From Pannonibacter anstelovis (GTDB lineage Bacteria; Pseudomonadota; Alphaproteobacteria; Rhizobiales; Stappiaceae), in NCBI RefSeq assembly GCF_036881715.1, contig NZ_JBAKBF010000004.1:1-64000 (forward strand): DNA of 64,000 nt, written 5' to 3'. The stretch's first letter is position 1; each line of letters opens with the position of its first letter. A program made the translations under genes and the position numbers. The notes beneath the pieces were generated by a model that saw nothing but the letters and a program-made list of their open reading frames with translations, was not told the origin of the DNA and made no database searches. Of the stretch, positions 25,574 to 35,315 are shown piece by piece.

Positions 25574-26422
25574 TTACCTCGTGCTGCGTCCGGTGGGGTC
25601 GAGGCTGTCGCGCAGCCAGTCGCCGAGAAGGTTGAGGCCGAGTACCGTCAGCAGGATGGCAAGGCCGGGGAAGACGCTGATCCACCATGCGGTCTGCAGG
25701 TAGGTGCGGCCTTCCGCCAGCATGCCGCCCCAGCTGGGGACCGTGCGGTCAACACCGAGACCGAGGAAGGTCAGGCTGCTTTCCAGCAGGATGTTGTTGG
25801 CGACGTTCAGCGTCATGAGCACGATCACCGGCCCCAGCAGGTTGGGCAGCAGGTGTTGCAGGATGATGCGCCAGTCACGCACGCCGATAGCCTTGGCGGA
25901 CTGGATGAACTCCCGTTCGCGCAGGGTCAGCACCGAGCCTCGCACGAGGCGGGCATATTGCACCCACTGAGAGACGATCAGCAGGATGATGGTGTTGGTC
26001 AGGCTGCCCCCCACGATGGCGATGAAGGTGATCGCCAGCAGGATGAAGGGCATGGCGAGCTGCAGATCGGCAAAGCGCATCACCACCATGTCCCAGAAGC
26101 CGCGATAGTAACCGGCGATCAGCCCCATGATGACGCCGAAGACGACCGCACCAGCCACCGACACGAAGCCAACGAGCAGCGAGATCTTGCCACCAGCCAC
26201 CACCCGCGCCAGCACGTCGCGGCCCAGCGCATCGGTGCCAAAGGGATGCGCCCAGGAGGTGAAGGGCGCGAGATTGCGGGCCATGAAGTCGATCTTGTCG
26301 CCGCCGCCGGGAAACAGCAGGCCGGAGAAGACGACGGAAAGGCAGATCACCGTGGTCAGGCTGGCGCCCAGCACGAATTCAAGGTTGGAAAAGCGCCAGT
26401 TGCGCGAGGTTGCGGAAGCCAT
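25574..26422 (-). CDS. Peptide ABC transporter permease (DppC/OppC type)
   Basis: A 282-residue inner-membrane permease. It has six predicted membrane segments, the OppC N-terminal segment, HPFGTDALGRDVLARVVAG (typical DppC), and the EAA loop (about residues 180-200, EFIQSAKAIGVRDWRIILQHLLPN) that docks the ATPase. GGAGTAAG precedes ATG 26422. It lies 5 bases after the dppB-like gene and 4 bases before the peptidase gene. Confidence 0.95.
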   Translation of the reverse strand: MASATSRNWRFSNLEFVLGASLTTVICLSVVFSGLLFPGGGDKIDFMARNLAPFTSWAHPFGTDALGRDVLARVVAGGKISLLVGFVSVAGAVVFGVIMGLIAGYYRGFWDMVVMRFADLQLAMPFILLAITFIAIVGGSLTNTIILLIVSQWVQYARLVRGSVLTLREREFIQSAKAIGVRDWRIILQHLLPNLLGPVIVLMTLNVANNILLESSLTFLGLGVDRTVPSWGGMLAEGRTYLQTAWWISVFPGLAILLTVLGLNLLGDWLRDSLDPTGRSTR

Positions 26423-26427
26423 GGCAC

Positions 26428-27351
26428 TTACTCCGTCCGGATGCGGGGATCGACCAGCCCGTAGGCGATATCGACCAGAAGATTAATGCCGACAATCATC
26501 AGCGAGAGGACAGTGATGACGCCCTGCAGCAGCGGATAGTCTCGAGCCCCCACCGCGTCAAAGGCAAGGGTACCGAGGCCCGGCCAGTTGAACACCCGCT
26601 CGATGACGACGATGCCGCCAAGCAGGCCGCCGAACTGCAGGCCGAAATAGGTGATCAGCGGAATGGCGCAGTTCCGAAGCGCATGCTTGTAGAGCACCTT
26701 GCTCTCGCTCAAGCCCTTGGCACGGGCCACCATCACATATTGCGACTGCAGCGTTTCCAGCATGGCGGTGCGCACCAGACGCACGTTTGTCGCAGTCAAA
26801 ATGACGCCCATGGTCAGCGCCGGCATGATGTAACTCTCGATGCCGGTCATGCCGCTGGGCGGCAGGATGCGCAAGGTGATGGCGAAAAGCAGCACCAGCA
26901 TGGTGGCGAGCCAGAAGTTTGGAAAGGACAGGCCGATCAGCGAGAAGATGCGGATCGCCTGATCCACGCCCTTGCCCCGCGAGGTGGCGGCCTTGATGCC
27001 AAGCGGGATCGAAAGGGCGATGGACACGGCCATGGAGATGAAGGCAAGCAGCAAAGTCGCCGGCAGTGCCGCGCCAATCAGCTGCGAGACCGGCGTGCCG
27101 CCCACGAAGCTGCGGCCGAAATCAAGGGAAAGCAGCCCTTTCAGGAAGCTGAAATACTGCACGAAGAACGGTTGATCCGTGCCCAGTGCGGCGCGGATGC
27201 GCGCAAGGTCTTCCTCCGTCATGCTGCCGCCGCCCTGGAACATCATCACGGCGGGGTCGCCGGTGAGGCGGATGGCAAACGAGACGACAAGCGTCAGCGC
27301 TATGACGACGAAGAGGGCCTGCAGCAGGCGCTTGATGAGGAAACTGGCCAC
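26428..27351 (-). CDS. Peptide ABC transporter permease (DppB/OppB type)
   Basis: A 307-residue permease with six membrane segments. Its N-terminus MASFLIKRLLQALFVVIALTLVVSF, FGRSFVGGTPVSQLI and the EAA loop (about 205-230, YVMVARAKGLSESKVLYKHALRNCAIPLI) are typical of DppB/OppB. It starts at GTG 27351 with GGAGAAG upstream. It pairs with the DppC-like protein to form the channel of the importer. Confidence 0.95.
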   Translation of the reverse strand: MASFLIKRLLQALFVVIALTLVVSFAIRLTGDPAVMMFQGGGSMTEEDLARIRAALGTDQPFFVQYFSFLKGLLSLDFGRSFVGGTPVSQLIGAALPATLLLAFISMAVSIALSIPLGIKAATSRGKGVDQAIRIFSLIGLSFPNFWLATMLVLLFAITLRILPPSGMTGIESYIMPALTMGVILTATNVRLVRTAMLETLQSQYVMVARAKGLSESKVLYKHALRNCAIPLITYFGLQFGGLLGGIVVIERVFNWPGLGTLAFDAVGARDYPLLQGVITVLSLMIVGINLLVDIAYGLVDPRIRTE

Positions 27352-27375
27352 GTTCTTCTCCTTCAGGGCAGAAAA

Positions 27376-27403
27376 GCTGCCGCCCGCATGGGCAGGCGGC
27401 AGC
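27376..27403 (-). terminator. Hairpin between the binding-protein and permease genes
   Basis: GCTGCCGCC (27376-27384) pairs with GGCGGCAGC (27395-27403), and on the minus strand the stem is followed by TTTTC. It starts 14 bases after the dppA-like stop. It is probably a partial terminator or 3'-end protector that lets the binding protein be made in excess. Confidence 0.6.
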
Positions 27404-27416
27404 CGCTGTCATGAGG

Positions 27417-28952
27417 TCACTCGACGGTGACTTCGTTGAGCTTCAGGCGAGTGTCCGGCGCCGGCACGAAGCCCTTCACCCGCTTGCTGATCGCGTAGAT
27501 GGCGTTGGTGTTGTAGAGCGGCAGCTCCAGCGCCTTGTCAGCTACGTAACCACCGATTTCCTTCAGAACTTTCTCGCGCTCTGCGCGGTCAGTCATCGGG
27601 CGCTGGGATTCCAGCAGCTTGTCCAGCGTCTCGTCCTTGTCATACGGGTTCCACTTTTCGCCCGTGTGATACATGGCATAAGCGGTGTTGTCGTAATCAA
27701 AGGTCCAGCCGCCCCACTTCTGCTGGAACATCGCGCCGGTCTTGCCCTGCGGGATGATGTCGTTGATCAGCGTGCTGGTCTCATGCGGGGTTACGGAGAC
27801 GTTCAGGCCGACGGTCTGCAGGTAGAAGGAAATGGCCTGCGCCACTTCGTTCATGGTCGCGTCATTGCCGCGCACGTCGATCTGAAGCGCGGTGCCTTCC
27901 TTGACGCCCGCTTCTGCCAGCAGCTTGCGCGCACCTTCCGGGTCAAACGGCAGCGGCTTCAGCTCCGGATCATAGCCGAAGGACAGAGCGCTCTGGAAAC
28001 TGGCAATCTCCGAGCCCTGACCGGCCAGGATCGACTGCACGATGGCCGTGCGGTCCACGGCCATGATGATGGCCTTGCGCACGCGCGGATCAGCGGTGAT
28101 GCCGTCACGGGTGTTGAAGCGCAGGGCATCCACCGTCGGTCCGGGAACGCTGACGATCTCCAGATTGGTGTCGCTCTCGATGGTGGGGATCATGCCGATC
28201 GGAATGGTGGGCGGGATCACCAGATCGACACGGCCGAACTGCAGCTCGGCAACAGCCGTCGCGGGCTCGGAGATGAAGCGGTATTCCAGCTCCGACAGCT
28301 TGGGGGCACCGCCCCAGTAATCCGGGTTTGCCGCCAGCGAAATGGAGGTCTTCGGCGCATAGGAGACGAACTTGAACGGGCCGGTGCCGACCGGATTGGT
28401 GTTAAAGAACTCCTCGCCCTTTTCGGCAATGTACTTCGGCGGCACGATCATGGCGCCATAGCCCGCCAGCTTGGTCAGCAGCACAGGGTCCGGGTTCTTC
28501 AGCTTCAGGTCTACCGTGTAGTCGTCGATGATCTCGACGCTGTCGATGACGATGTAGTTGGACCGCTGCGGACCCTTGGCGCCCTCATCGCCCAGAAGGC
28601 GGTCGAAGGTGAACTTCACGGCGGCAGCGTTGAAGGGCTCACCATTGTGGAACTTCACGTCCTTGCGCAGGGTGAAGCGGATGCGCTTGCCCTCGTCCAG
28701 CTCTTCCCAGCTCTCGGCAAGGCCAGGAACCAGCTTCAGGTCCGGCCCGCGATAGGTCAGGCCTTCAAAGATGTTGGTCGAAACAGCGGCCCATGCGACG
28801 AGGAAGGTGTCGATCGGATCCCAGCTGCCCGGATCCTGCGGGGAGGAAACCGTCAGCTTGCCAGCCGCAAACGCAGGCTGTGCCGTGATGGATGCGCCGG
28901 AGATGGCCAGCGCAAGGGCGGCAACGCCCATGCCCCATGTCTTCAGTTTCAT
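27417..28952 (-). CDS. Peptide ABC transporter substrate-binding protein (DppA/OppA type)
   Basis: A 511-residue family 5 extracellular solute-binding protein. A signal peptide is clear (MKLKTWGMGVAALALAISGASITAQPAFAAG, cleavage after AFA, about residue 29). The mature part has NIFEGLTYRGPDLKLVPGLAESWEELDEGKRIRFTLRKDVKFHNGEPFNAAAVKFTFDR, the family 5 signature. I choose ATG 28952, 8 bases after AGAGG; another ATG lies 6 bases upstream. The ligand is a peptide or lactam compound, inferred from the operon. Confidence 0.94.
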   Translation of the reverse strand: MKLKTWGMGVAALALAISGASITAQPAFAAGKLTVSSPQDPGSWDPIDTFLVAWAAVSTNIFEGLTYRGPDLKLVPGLAESWEELDEGKRIRFTLRKDVKFHNGEPFNAAAVKFTFDRLLGDEGAKGPQRSNYIVIDSVEIIDDYTVDLKLKNPDPVLLTKLAGYGAMIVPPKYIAEKGEEFFNTNPVGTGPFKFVSYAPKTSISLAANPDYWGGAPKLSELEYRFISEPATAVAELQFGRVDLVIPPTIPIGMIPTIESDTNLEIVSVPGPTVDALRFNTRDGITADPRVRKAIIMAVDRTAIVQSILAGQGSEIASFQSALSFGYDPELKPLPFDPEGARKLLAEAGVKEGTALQIDVRGNDATMNEVAQAISFYLQTVGLNVSVTPHETSTLINDIIPQGKTGAMFQQKWGGWTFDYDNTAYAMYHTGEKWNPYDKDETLDKLLESQRPMTDRAEREKVLKEIGGYVADKALELPLYNTNAIYAISKRVKGFVPAPDTRLKLNEVTVE

Positions 28953-28995
28953 TTCCATGTCCTCTGCTGATTGGCTTTGGGTCTGCAGGTCACGG

Positions 28996-30837
28996 TCAGG
29001 CGCCGCGGGCGGCAAAATGGCCGGGACTGATTTCCTCGTGGGTGAGGATGGCAGGCTCATCCCCCACCCGGCGGACCGGGCTCGGGATTTCGCCCTCGAT
29101 CAGCACACCGCCACGCGGACGCGACGGATCGGCGACCGGGACAGCGGCGAGCAATTTGCGGGTGTAGGGATGGGCCGGCGTCTCGAAGACCTGACGGCGG
29201 CTGCCCATTTCCATGATCTGGCCAAGATAGAGCACCGCGACCCGGTGACTCATCTTCTCCACCACCGCCATGTCGTGGCTGATGAAGAGATAGGCGAGGC
29301 CGCGCTCGGCCTGCAGATCCATGAAAAGATTGATGATCTGCGCCTGGATCGACACATCCAGCGCCGACAGGGCCTCATCGGCGATGATCAGTTCCGGGTT
29401 GGAGGCAAGGGCGCGGGCGATGCACACGCGCTGGCGCTGTCCGCCGGAGAACTCGTGCGGATAGCGCGCCGCATGCTCGGACCCAAGCCCCACGCGCTCG
29501 AGCAGCTCATCCACCCGGCGGCGCACGGCCTTCGGATCGGCGATCAGGCCGTGGGTGTGGATCGGCTCGGCAATGGAGAAGCCCACCGTCTTGCGCGGAT
29601 CAAGCGAAGCGAAGGGGTCCTGGAAGATATACTGCACCTTCTGGCGCATGGCATGGCGCTCGGCCCGGCTCATCTGCGCGAAGCTGCGCCCGCCGAACAG
29701 GATATCGCCCGACTGGGCTTCCTGAAGCTGCTGGATGGTGCGGCCGATGGTAGACTTGCCGGACCCGGACTCGCCCACCAGTGCCAGAGTCTCGCCCGGA
29801 TAGATCTCGAGCGAAACGTTGGAAACCGCGCTCAGCCGGTGCGTCGTGCGGCCCAGAAGGTTGCGCCGCACATCGAAGCGCACGAACAGGTCCTTGACCG
29901 ACAGGAGCGGTGCGCTGTCATAGCGGGCGGTGTCCTGCACCCGCTCCTCCTGCTTGCCCTCCATGCTGCCGTCAGCACCAGCCAGATCGGCGAGGCGCTT
30001 GGGGAAGTCCTCGCCCGTCATGCTGCCAAGGCGCGGCACGGCGGCCAGAAGCGCTTTTGTGTAGGGATGCTGCGGGCTGTTGAAGATCTGCCCCACCGGG
30101 CCCTCCTCCACCTTGCGCCCCTTCCACATCACCACCACGTCATCGGCCATTTCCGCCACGACGCCCATGTCATGGGTGATGAAGATCATCCCCATGCCGA
30201 GTTCCTTCTGCAGGTCCCGCAGGATGTTGAGGATCTGCGCCTGAATGGTCACGTCGAGCGCCGTCGTCGGCTCGTCGGCAATCAGCAGCTTTGGGCGGCA
30301 GGCCAGCGCCATGGCGATCATCACCCGCTGGCGCATGCCGCCGGAGAGCTGGTGCGGATAGCGCTTCAGCTGCTCGGCAGCATCGGGCAGACGCACCATC
30401 TCCAGCAGGCGCTGCGCTTCAGCAAGGGCTGCCGCCTTGCTGCTCTTTTCGTGCAGCATCAGCACTTCGCTGATCTGATCACCGATAGTGAAGACCGGAT
30501 TGAGCGAGGTCATCGGCTCCTGGAAGATCATGGCGATCTCCTTGCCGCGAATGCTGCGCATGTCCTTCTGGGAAGTTTCCAGCAAATCGCGGCCGCCGAA
30601 GAGAATACGCCCCGCATCGAAGCTTGCGCCCATCATGTCCGCAAGGCGCATGACGGAGAGGGACGTCACCGACTTGCCGGAACCGGATTCGCCCACCACA
30701 GCAACCGTGCGGCCCGGCTGTACCGAGAAGGACAGATCCTCGATGACTTTTGTGCTGCCGAAGCGGACGGTCAGGCCATCGATGGTCAGGAGCGGCGCTG
30801 CGGCCTGCGGGGTCTCCGGGCTCGTTGAAAGCGTCAT
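28996..30837 (-). CDS. Fused peptide ABC transporter ATPase (DppD-DppF type)
   Basis: A 613-residue protein with two complete ABC ATPase domains in tandem, replacing separate DppD and DppF. The first has Walker A GESGSGKS (about 51-58), signature LSGGMRQR and Walker B LLIADEPTTALD. The second has GESGSGKST (about 355), FSGGQRQR and ELIIADEALSALD. Both keep the oligopeptide C-terminal extensions (QHPYTKALLAAVP; AHPYTRKLLAAVP). Its start overlaps the biotin carboxylase stop by 4 bases. Confidence 0.95.
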   Translation of the reverse strand: MTLSTSPETPQAAAPLLTIDGLTVRFGSTKVIEDLSFSVQPGRTVAVVGESGSGKSVTSLSVMRLADMMGASFDAGRILFGGRDLLETSQKDMRSIRGKEIAMIFQEPMTSLNPVFTIGDQISEVLMLHEKSSKAAALAEAQRLLEMVRLPDAAEQLKRYPHQLSGGMRQRVMIAMALACRPKLLIADEPTTALDVTIQAQILNILRDLQKELGMGMIFITHDMGVVAEMADDVVVMWKGRKVEEGPVGQIFNSPQHPYTKALLAAVPRLGSMTGEDFPKRLADLAGADGSMEGKQEERVQDTARYDSAPLLSVKDLFVRFDVRRNLLGRTTHRLSAVSNVSLEIYPGETLALVGESGSGKSTIGRTIQQLQEAQSGDILFGGRSFAQMSRAERHAMRQKVQYIFQDPFASLDPRKTVGFSIAEPIHTHGLIADPKAVRRRVDELLERVGLGSEHAARYPHEFSGGQRQRVCIARALASNPELIIADEALSALDVSIQAQIINLFMDLQAERGLAYLFISHDMAVVEKMSHRVAVLYLGQIMEMGSRRQVFETPAHPYTRKLLAAVPVADPSRPRGGVLIEGEIPSPVRRVGDEPAILTHEEISPGHFAARGA

Positions 30838-32582
30838 GCCTTGGCCTCCGGCTGTGCCACTGCGGGCGAAATACGGGCAAGGATTGCATTGGCGGCCTGC
30901 GTGGAGCCTGCGGCAGCAAGTCCGGTGATACGCCCGGAACAGGGCGCGGTGACGGCGGTTTCCATCTTCATCGCGTCCATCATGGCAAGGACCGCCCCTT
31001 CCTCGACGAGGGCGCCCTCCTCAACGGCCCAATGGGCAAGTGTGCCGGCAACGGGCGCGCGCACGGCGCCAGCATCCTCACCCTCGCCGGTTCCTTCAGC
31101 GGCAGCGGGAGCAACCGCCCCCAGCAGGCGCAGGAAGCCATCGGGGATACCCACCTCGACCAGACGGCCATCTATCTCGATCCGGCCCCGCAGCAGCGGG
31201 CGGGCGGCGGGTGCATCGGGACGCGCCGCTTCTTCCAGGGTTCCGGCGAAATCTGTCTCGATCCACCGGGTGTGAACCTCGAAATCGGCACCGGTAAAGT
31301 CCGGATGCTCCAGAACCGCCCGGTGGAAGGGCAGCACCGAAGGCACGCCCTCGATGACGAATTCCGCCAGAGCGCGGCGGGCGCGGGCGATGGCCTTGTC
31401 GCGGGTGGGACCGCGCACGATCAGCTTGGCGCAAAGGGAATCGAACATTGGCGGAATGAGCGAACCGGTCTCTACGCCACTATCCACCCGAACGCCGGGG
31501 CCCGACGGCTCCCGCCAGCGGCGGATTTCGCCGGCAGACGGCAGGAAGCCCCGGCCCGGATCTTCGATGTTGATGCGGAACTCCAGTGCGTGGCCGCGCG
31601 GCTCCGGCGTGGCCGTGAAACCGAGCCGCTGTCCCTCGGCAATGCGGAACTGCTCGATCACAAGATCAAGCCCGGTGGTCTCTTCCGTGACAGGATGCTC
31701 GACCTGAAGGCGGGTGTTGACTTCCAGGAAGGAGATCAGCCCGTCGGCACTCAGCAGAAATTCCACCGTCCCGGCGCCGGAATAGCCAGCCTCGGCGCAG
31801 ATATCGCGCGCGGCCCGGTGGATCGTCTCGCGCTGCGCCGCGCTGAGGAAGGGCGCAGGCGCCTCCTCCACAAGCTTCTGGTTCCGGCGCTGCAGGGAAC
31901 AGTCACGGGTGCCCACCACCACCACATTGCCGTGCTTGTCTGCCAGAACCTGCGCCTCGATGTGGCGTGGACGGTCGAGGAACTGTTCCACATAGCACTC
32001 GCCCCGGCCAAAGGCGGCAACGGCCTCGCGGGTGGCGGATTCAAAAAGTTCCTCCACCTCATTCAGATGCCGGGCGATCTTCATCCCGCGTCCGCCGCCG
32101 CCATGGGCGGCCTTGATGGCCAGAGGCAATCCAAACTGACGGGCGAAGGCCAGCGCTTCGGCTGCGCTCGACAGCGCGCCCTCGCTGCCCGCCACCAGCG
32201 GAGCTCCCACCTTCTGGGCGATGCGACGGGCCTGCAGCTTGTCGCCCAGCACCTCGATTACCTCCGGGTCCGGCCCGATCCAGGTGAGGCCTGCGTCAAT
32301 CACGGCACGTGCGAATTCGGCACGCTCGGACAGGAACCCATAGCCCGGATGCACCGCATCAGCTCCGGACTTATGGGCAATGGCGATCAGCTTGGCGATG
32401 TCGAGATAGGTGTCCTTCGGCGAAGCGCCATTGAGGGCATAGGCCTCGTCCGCAAATTCCGTAAACAGAGCCCCGGCGTCGGCATCTGCGTAAACGGCCA
32501 CGGAGGCGAGGCCGTAGTCCCGGCAGGCCCGGATGATGCGCACGGCGATCTCGCCGCGATTGGCAATCAGCACTTTTTTCAT
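30834..32582 (-). CDS. Biotin carboxylase fused to BCCP (lactam/urea-carboxylase-like partner)
   Basis: A 582-residue fusion. Residues 1-445 are a biotin carboxylase (KVLIANRGEIAVRIIRA, ATP-grasp HGGGGRGMKIA, EVNTRLQVEHPVTEETTG). The end is a biotin carboxyl carrier domain with DAMKMET; K539 is the biotinylated lysine. An intermediate region (about 460-505) is not recognised. No acyl-CoA carboxyltransferase is nearby; instead it overlaps by 4 bases a PxpB-PxpC fusion, which is homologous to the carboxyltransferase of urea carboxylase. I therefore infer a carboxylase for an amide or lactam rather than for acetyl-CoA. Confidence 0.9.
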   Translation of the reverse strand: MKKVLIANRGEIAVRIIRACRDYGLASVAVYADADAGALFTEFADEAYALNGASPKDTYLDIAKLIAIAHKSGADAVHPGYGFLSERAEFARAVIDAGLTWIGPDPEVIEVLGDKLQARRIAQKVGAPLVAGSEGALSSAAEALAFARQFGLPLAIKAAHGGGGRGMKIARHLNEVEELFESATREAVAAFGRGECYVEQFLDRPRHIEAQVLADKHGNVVVVGTRDCSLQRRNQKLVEEAPAPFLSAAQRETIHRAARDICAEAGYSGAGTVEFLLSADGLISFLEVNTRLQVEHPVTEETTGLDLVIEQFRIAEGQRLGFTATPEPRGHALEFRINIEDPGRGFLPSAGEIRRWREPSGPGVRVDSGVETGSLIPPMFDSLCAKLIVRGPTRDKAIARARRALAEFVIEGVPSVLPFHRAVLEHPDFTGADFEVHTRWIETDFAGTLEEAARPDAPAARPLLRGRIEIDGRLVEVGIPDGFLRLLGAVAPAAAEGTGEGEDAGAVRAPVAGTLAHWAVEEGALVEEGAVLAMMDAMKMETAVTAPCSGRITGLAAAGSTQAANAILARISPAVAQPEAKA

Positions 32583-34192
32583 GGAGTGTCACCTGCGCAA
32601 AGGGAATAGGCTGTGAAGGGCCGGACAGCCCGGAAACGGATGAAGGCACCGGGAGGAATCTGCCCGGCCAGATCAAGATGATGCGCCGCCACCGTGGCCA
32701 TGACCGGATAGCCGCCGGTCAGCGGATGATCGGCAAGAAACAGCACCGGCTGGCCGTTGGCAGGCACCTGAATGGCCCCGCGCAACGTACCTTCGCTCGG
32801 CAACTCGCCCGTGACAGCCCGCTCCAGCACCGGCCCTGACAGACGCAGGCCCGTCCGGCTCGCCTGCGAGGTCGCGGCCCATGAGACTTTCAGGAACTGT
32901 TCGGCAGAGGCAGGCGTGAACCAGTCCGTGCGCGGCCCTGGGACAACGTCCAGCACAATGGTCTCCCCGGCGCGCGGCATGGGGAAGGCGGGAAGTGCCT
33001 CCGTCTCGACGGAAGAGAGCTTCATCCCGGATGCCGCCCGCAGCCGCGCTCCGGCCGTCACAGCAGCAGGACCGATCTGTGCTAGCGTATCTGCCGAGGC
33101 ACTGCCAAGCACCGGCTCAACCGCAAAGCCGCCGCGCAGAGCGAGATAGCTGCGCAGGCCCGCCGTGGGCGCGTCCAGCGTCACGCGGTCGCCCGGCTCC
33201 AGCGCCAGAGGCCGGTTCATGGGCGCAGAAATGCGCGGGCCAAGCTCCGGCTGGATGGTGATGGCCCGCTCCGCGCCCGTCACCGCGATGACGGCGCGGC
33301 CGCACGCGCGGAAGGAAAAGACGGCTGGCGCGATTTCGAGAGCTGCCGCGTCTGCCGGATTGCCCGCAATGCGGTTTGCCAGCGTCAGGCTGGCCCGGTC
33401 CGCAGCGCCAGAGCGGCTGATGCCCTGCCCCGCCAGTCCCGGACGGCCATGATCCTGAAACAGCGCCGGCAGCCCGGCGCTCAGCACATCCAGAGACAAC
33501 CCGTCCACTTCGCCTTCCGGCGATGCGGCGGACAGTGGCTCAGCCTCAGTGGAGATATTCGTCACCGGATGGACTGTGGCTCCCGCCATATCGCGGAACC
33601 GCACGTGCTGGCCCGGCTGCAGCAGTGCGGCAGGCTTGCGGCCAAGATCGAACATGGCGAGCGGCGTCGTGCCGATCAGCTGCCAGCCGCCGGGGCTGAC
33701 CTTCGGATAGATGCCGCTGAATTCACCCGCCAGCCCCACGGCGCCCGCAGGCACATGGGTGCGCGGCGAGGCGCGGCGCGGCACATGCAAACCGGCGTCA
33801 GGCGCACTGAGATAGGCAAAGCCCGGCGCAAAGCCGGTGAAGGCGACAAGATAGTCGGCTTCCACATGGCGGCGGATCACTTCGTGTGTGGAAATGCCCA
33901 GAAGCTCTGCCACTTCGGCAAGGTCCTCCCCGTCATAGCGGACGGGAATTTCCACGATCTGCGCGGCCCCTGCCTTGCGGGACACGCCAAGCCGCACAAC
34001 TGTTTCAGCTGCCAGCTGTTCGGCGGAAATGGTATGGGGATCATGACAGATCAACAGCGTACGGGCGGCCGGAACAATCTCCAGAATCCCGGCTACCGGA
34101 TCGGCCTCCAGCGCATCGAACAGGGCGAGTGTCACATCAAGGCTGGCGAGTTCGAGCAGCACTGCCCCCTCGCGCAGCATCAGCACCCGCAT
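32579..34192 (-). CDS. PxpB-PxpC fusion (KipI-KipA; 5-oxoprolinase subunits)
   Basis: A 537-residue fusion. Residues about 1-215 are KipI/PxpB (CT_C_D; ADYLVAFTGFAPGFAYLSAPDAGLHVPRRASPRTHVPAGAVGLAG), and about 225-530 KipA/PxpC (CT_A_B; GLPALFQDHGRPGLAGQGISRSGAADRASLTLANRIAGN). In E. coli-type bacteria PxpA, PxpB and PxpC are separate and together hydrolyse 5-oxoproline with ATP. I choose ATG 34192 (MRVLMLREGAVLLELASLD); the frame extends upstream only inside pxpA. It starts 19 bases after pxpA and overlaps the next gene by 4. Confidence 0.93.
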   Translation of the reverse strand: MRVLMLREGAVLLELASLDVTLALFDALEADPVAGILEIVPAARTLLICHDPHTISAEQLAAETVVRLGVSRKAGAAQIVEIPVRYDGEDLAEVAELLGISTHEVIRRHVEADYLVAFTGFAPGFAYLSAPDAGLHVPRRASPRTHVPAGAVGLAGEFSGIYPKVSPGGWQLIGTTPLAMFDLGRKPAALLQPGQHVRFRDMAGATVHPVTNISTEAEPLSAASPEGEVDGLSLDVLSAGLPALFQDHGRPGLAGQGISRSGAADRASLTLANRIAGNPADAAALEIAPAVFSFRACGRAVIAVTGAERAITIQPELGPRISAPMNRPLALEPGDRVTLDAPTAGLRSYLALRGGFAVEPVLGSASADTLAQIGPAAVTAGARLRAASGMKLSSVETEALPAFPMPRAGETIVLDVVPGPRTDWFTPASAEQFLKVSWAATSQASRTGLRLSGPVLERAVTGELPSEGTLRGAIQVPANGQPVLFLADHPLTGGYPVMATVAAHHLDLAGQIPPGAFIRFRAVRPFTAYSLCAGDTP

Positions 34193-34211
34193 GGAGTGGC
34201 ACGCCGGCATC

Positions 34212-34985
34212 TCAGGCCTTGCCCGCCGCTGCAAAGGGAGCAATGCGGTGGCCGGCCGCCTCCAGCACCTCACGCACACGGCGGGCCATGGCGACCGCGC
34301 CGGGGCTGTCCCCATGCACGCAGATGGACCCGGCATCAATGTGTGCAAGGCTGCCGTCGATGGCCTCCACAGCCCCATCGGCGACGAACTGAAGCATCCG
34401 CCGGGCAACGAGTTCCGTGTCATGCAGCACGGCGCCAGCCTCGCGGCGCGGCACCAGCTTGCCATCCGGCGTATAGGCCCTGTCGGCAAAAGCCTCGCCA
34501 ACCACCTCAAGGCCAGCCGCACGGGCCTGCGCGATCAGCGGAGACCCCGCCAGAGCCACCAGCACCAGCGATGGATCCACCGCCTTGATGGCATGGATGA
34601 CATCAGCAGCCTGCCGGGCATCAAAGGCGATGGTGTTGTAGAGTGCGCCATGCGGCTTGACGTAGGCGACCTGCGTCCCCGCAGCCGCCGCCAGCCCCTT
34701 GAGGGCACCGATCTGGTAGATCACGTCACCGGTCAGCTCTTCGCTGGACGGGTCCATATTGCGGCGGCCGAAACCGGCAAGATCGCGGTAGCCCACATGG
34801 GCACCAACCGTGACGCCGCGCGCGGCAGCAGCCTTCAGGGTGCGCAGGATGCCGGCCGGATCGCCCGCATGGAAACCGCAGGCCACATTGGCGCTGCTGA
34901 CGATGTTCAGCATTGCGCTGTCGTCGCCCATGGTCCATGCACCGAAGCTCTCGCCCAGATCGCTGTTGAGGTCGATCACCCGCAT
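34212..34985 (-). CDS. pxpA: 5-oxoprolinase subunit A (LamB/YcsF family)
   Basis: A 257-residue LamB/YcsF protein, the first gene of the operon. Diagnostic parts are MRVIDLNSDLGESFGAW, NIVSSANVACGFHAGDP, GVTVGAHVGYRDLAGFGRRNM and VAYVKPHGALYN, with the acidic and His residues expected of this hydrolase-like TIM-type fold. With PxpBC it opens the 5-oxoproline ring to glutamate at the cost of ATP. ATG 34985 gives the normal family length; upstream in-frame codons run into the promoter. The divergent GntR gene is the likely regulator. Confidence 0.95.
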   Translation of the reverse strand: MRVIDLNSDLGESFGAWTMGDDSAMLNIVSSANVACGFHAGDPAGILRTLKAAAARGVTVGAHVGYRDLAGFGRRNMDPSSEELTGDVIYQIGALKGLAAAAGTQVAYVKPHGALYNTIAFDARQAADVIHAIKAVDPSLVLVALAGSPLIAQARAAGLEVVGEAFADRAYTPDGKLVPRREAGAVLHDTELVARRMLQFVADGAVEAIDGSLAHIDAGSICVHGDSPGAVAMARRVREVLEAAGHRIAPFAAAGKA

Positions 34986-35074
34986 CTGCCCTGCCTTGCC
35001 ACGCAACCCTGACAGGAGGACAGCACGGCCCTCCCTTGCTTCAAGGCGTAGCAAAGGCAAACAGGCTTGTCCAT

Positions 35075-35212
35075 ATTGTTGAACAATTTTATTGTATTGC
35101 ACTGCAATGCGGCATGTTGACGCCTACAATTTTAGCAAATACTGCAGGTTTGCACATGCAGGCAGCAGGATGGCAAAGGCGCCCGTGTATGCGGCTTGAA
35201 GCAGTGCACTGC
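35075..35212. promoter_or_regulatory. Operator region between pxpA operon and GntR gene
   Basis: An AT-rich stretch with three dyads: ATTGTT-G-AACAAT (35075-35087), ATTGCA-C-TGCAAT (35096-35108) and GCAGTGCACTGC (35201-35212). The first has the GT-N3-AC core typical of FadR-subfamily GntR operators. It lies about 90 bases before the pxpA start and 230 before the GntR start, where both promoters are expected. Binding is inference. Confidence 0.55.
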
Positions 35213-35315
35213 GCCTCATAACTTGCGCGGATATCCGATTCTCCGGCCCCGGTGCGGGGGCCAGGGCAAACGGGTGCGAGAGGGTGGCGGGTCAGCCATT
35301 CCACAGGGAGAGCAC

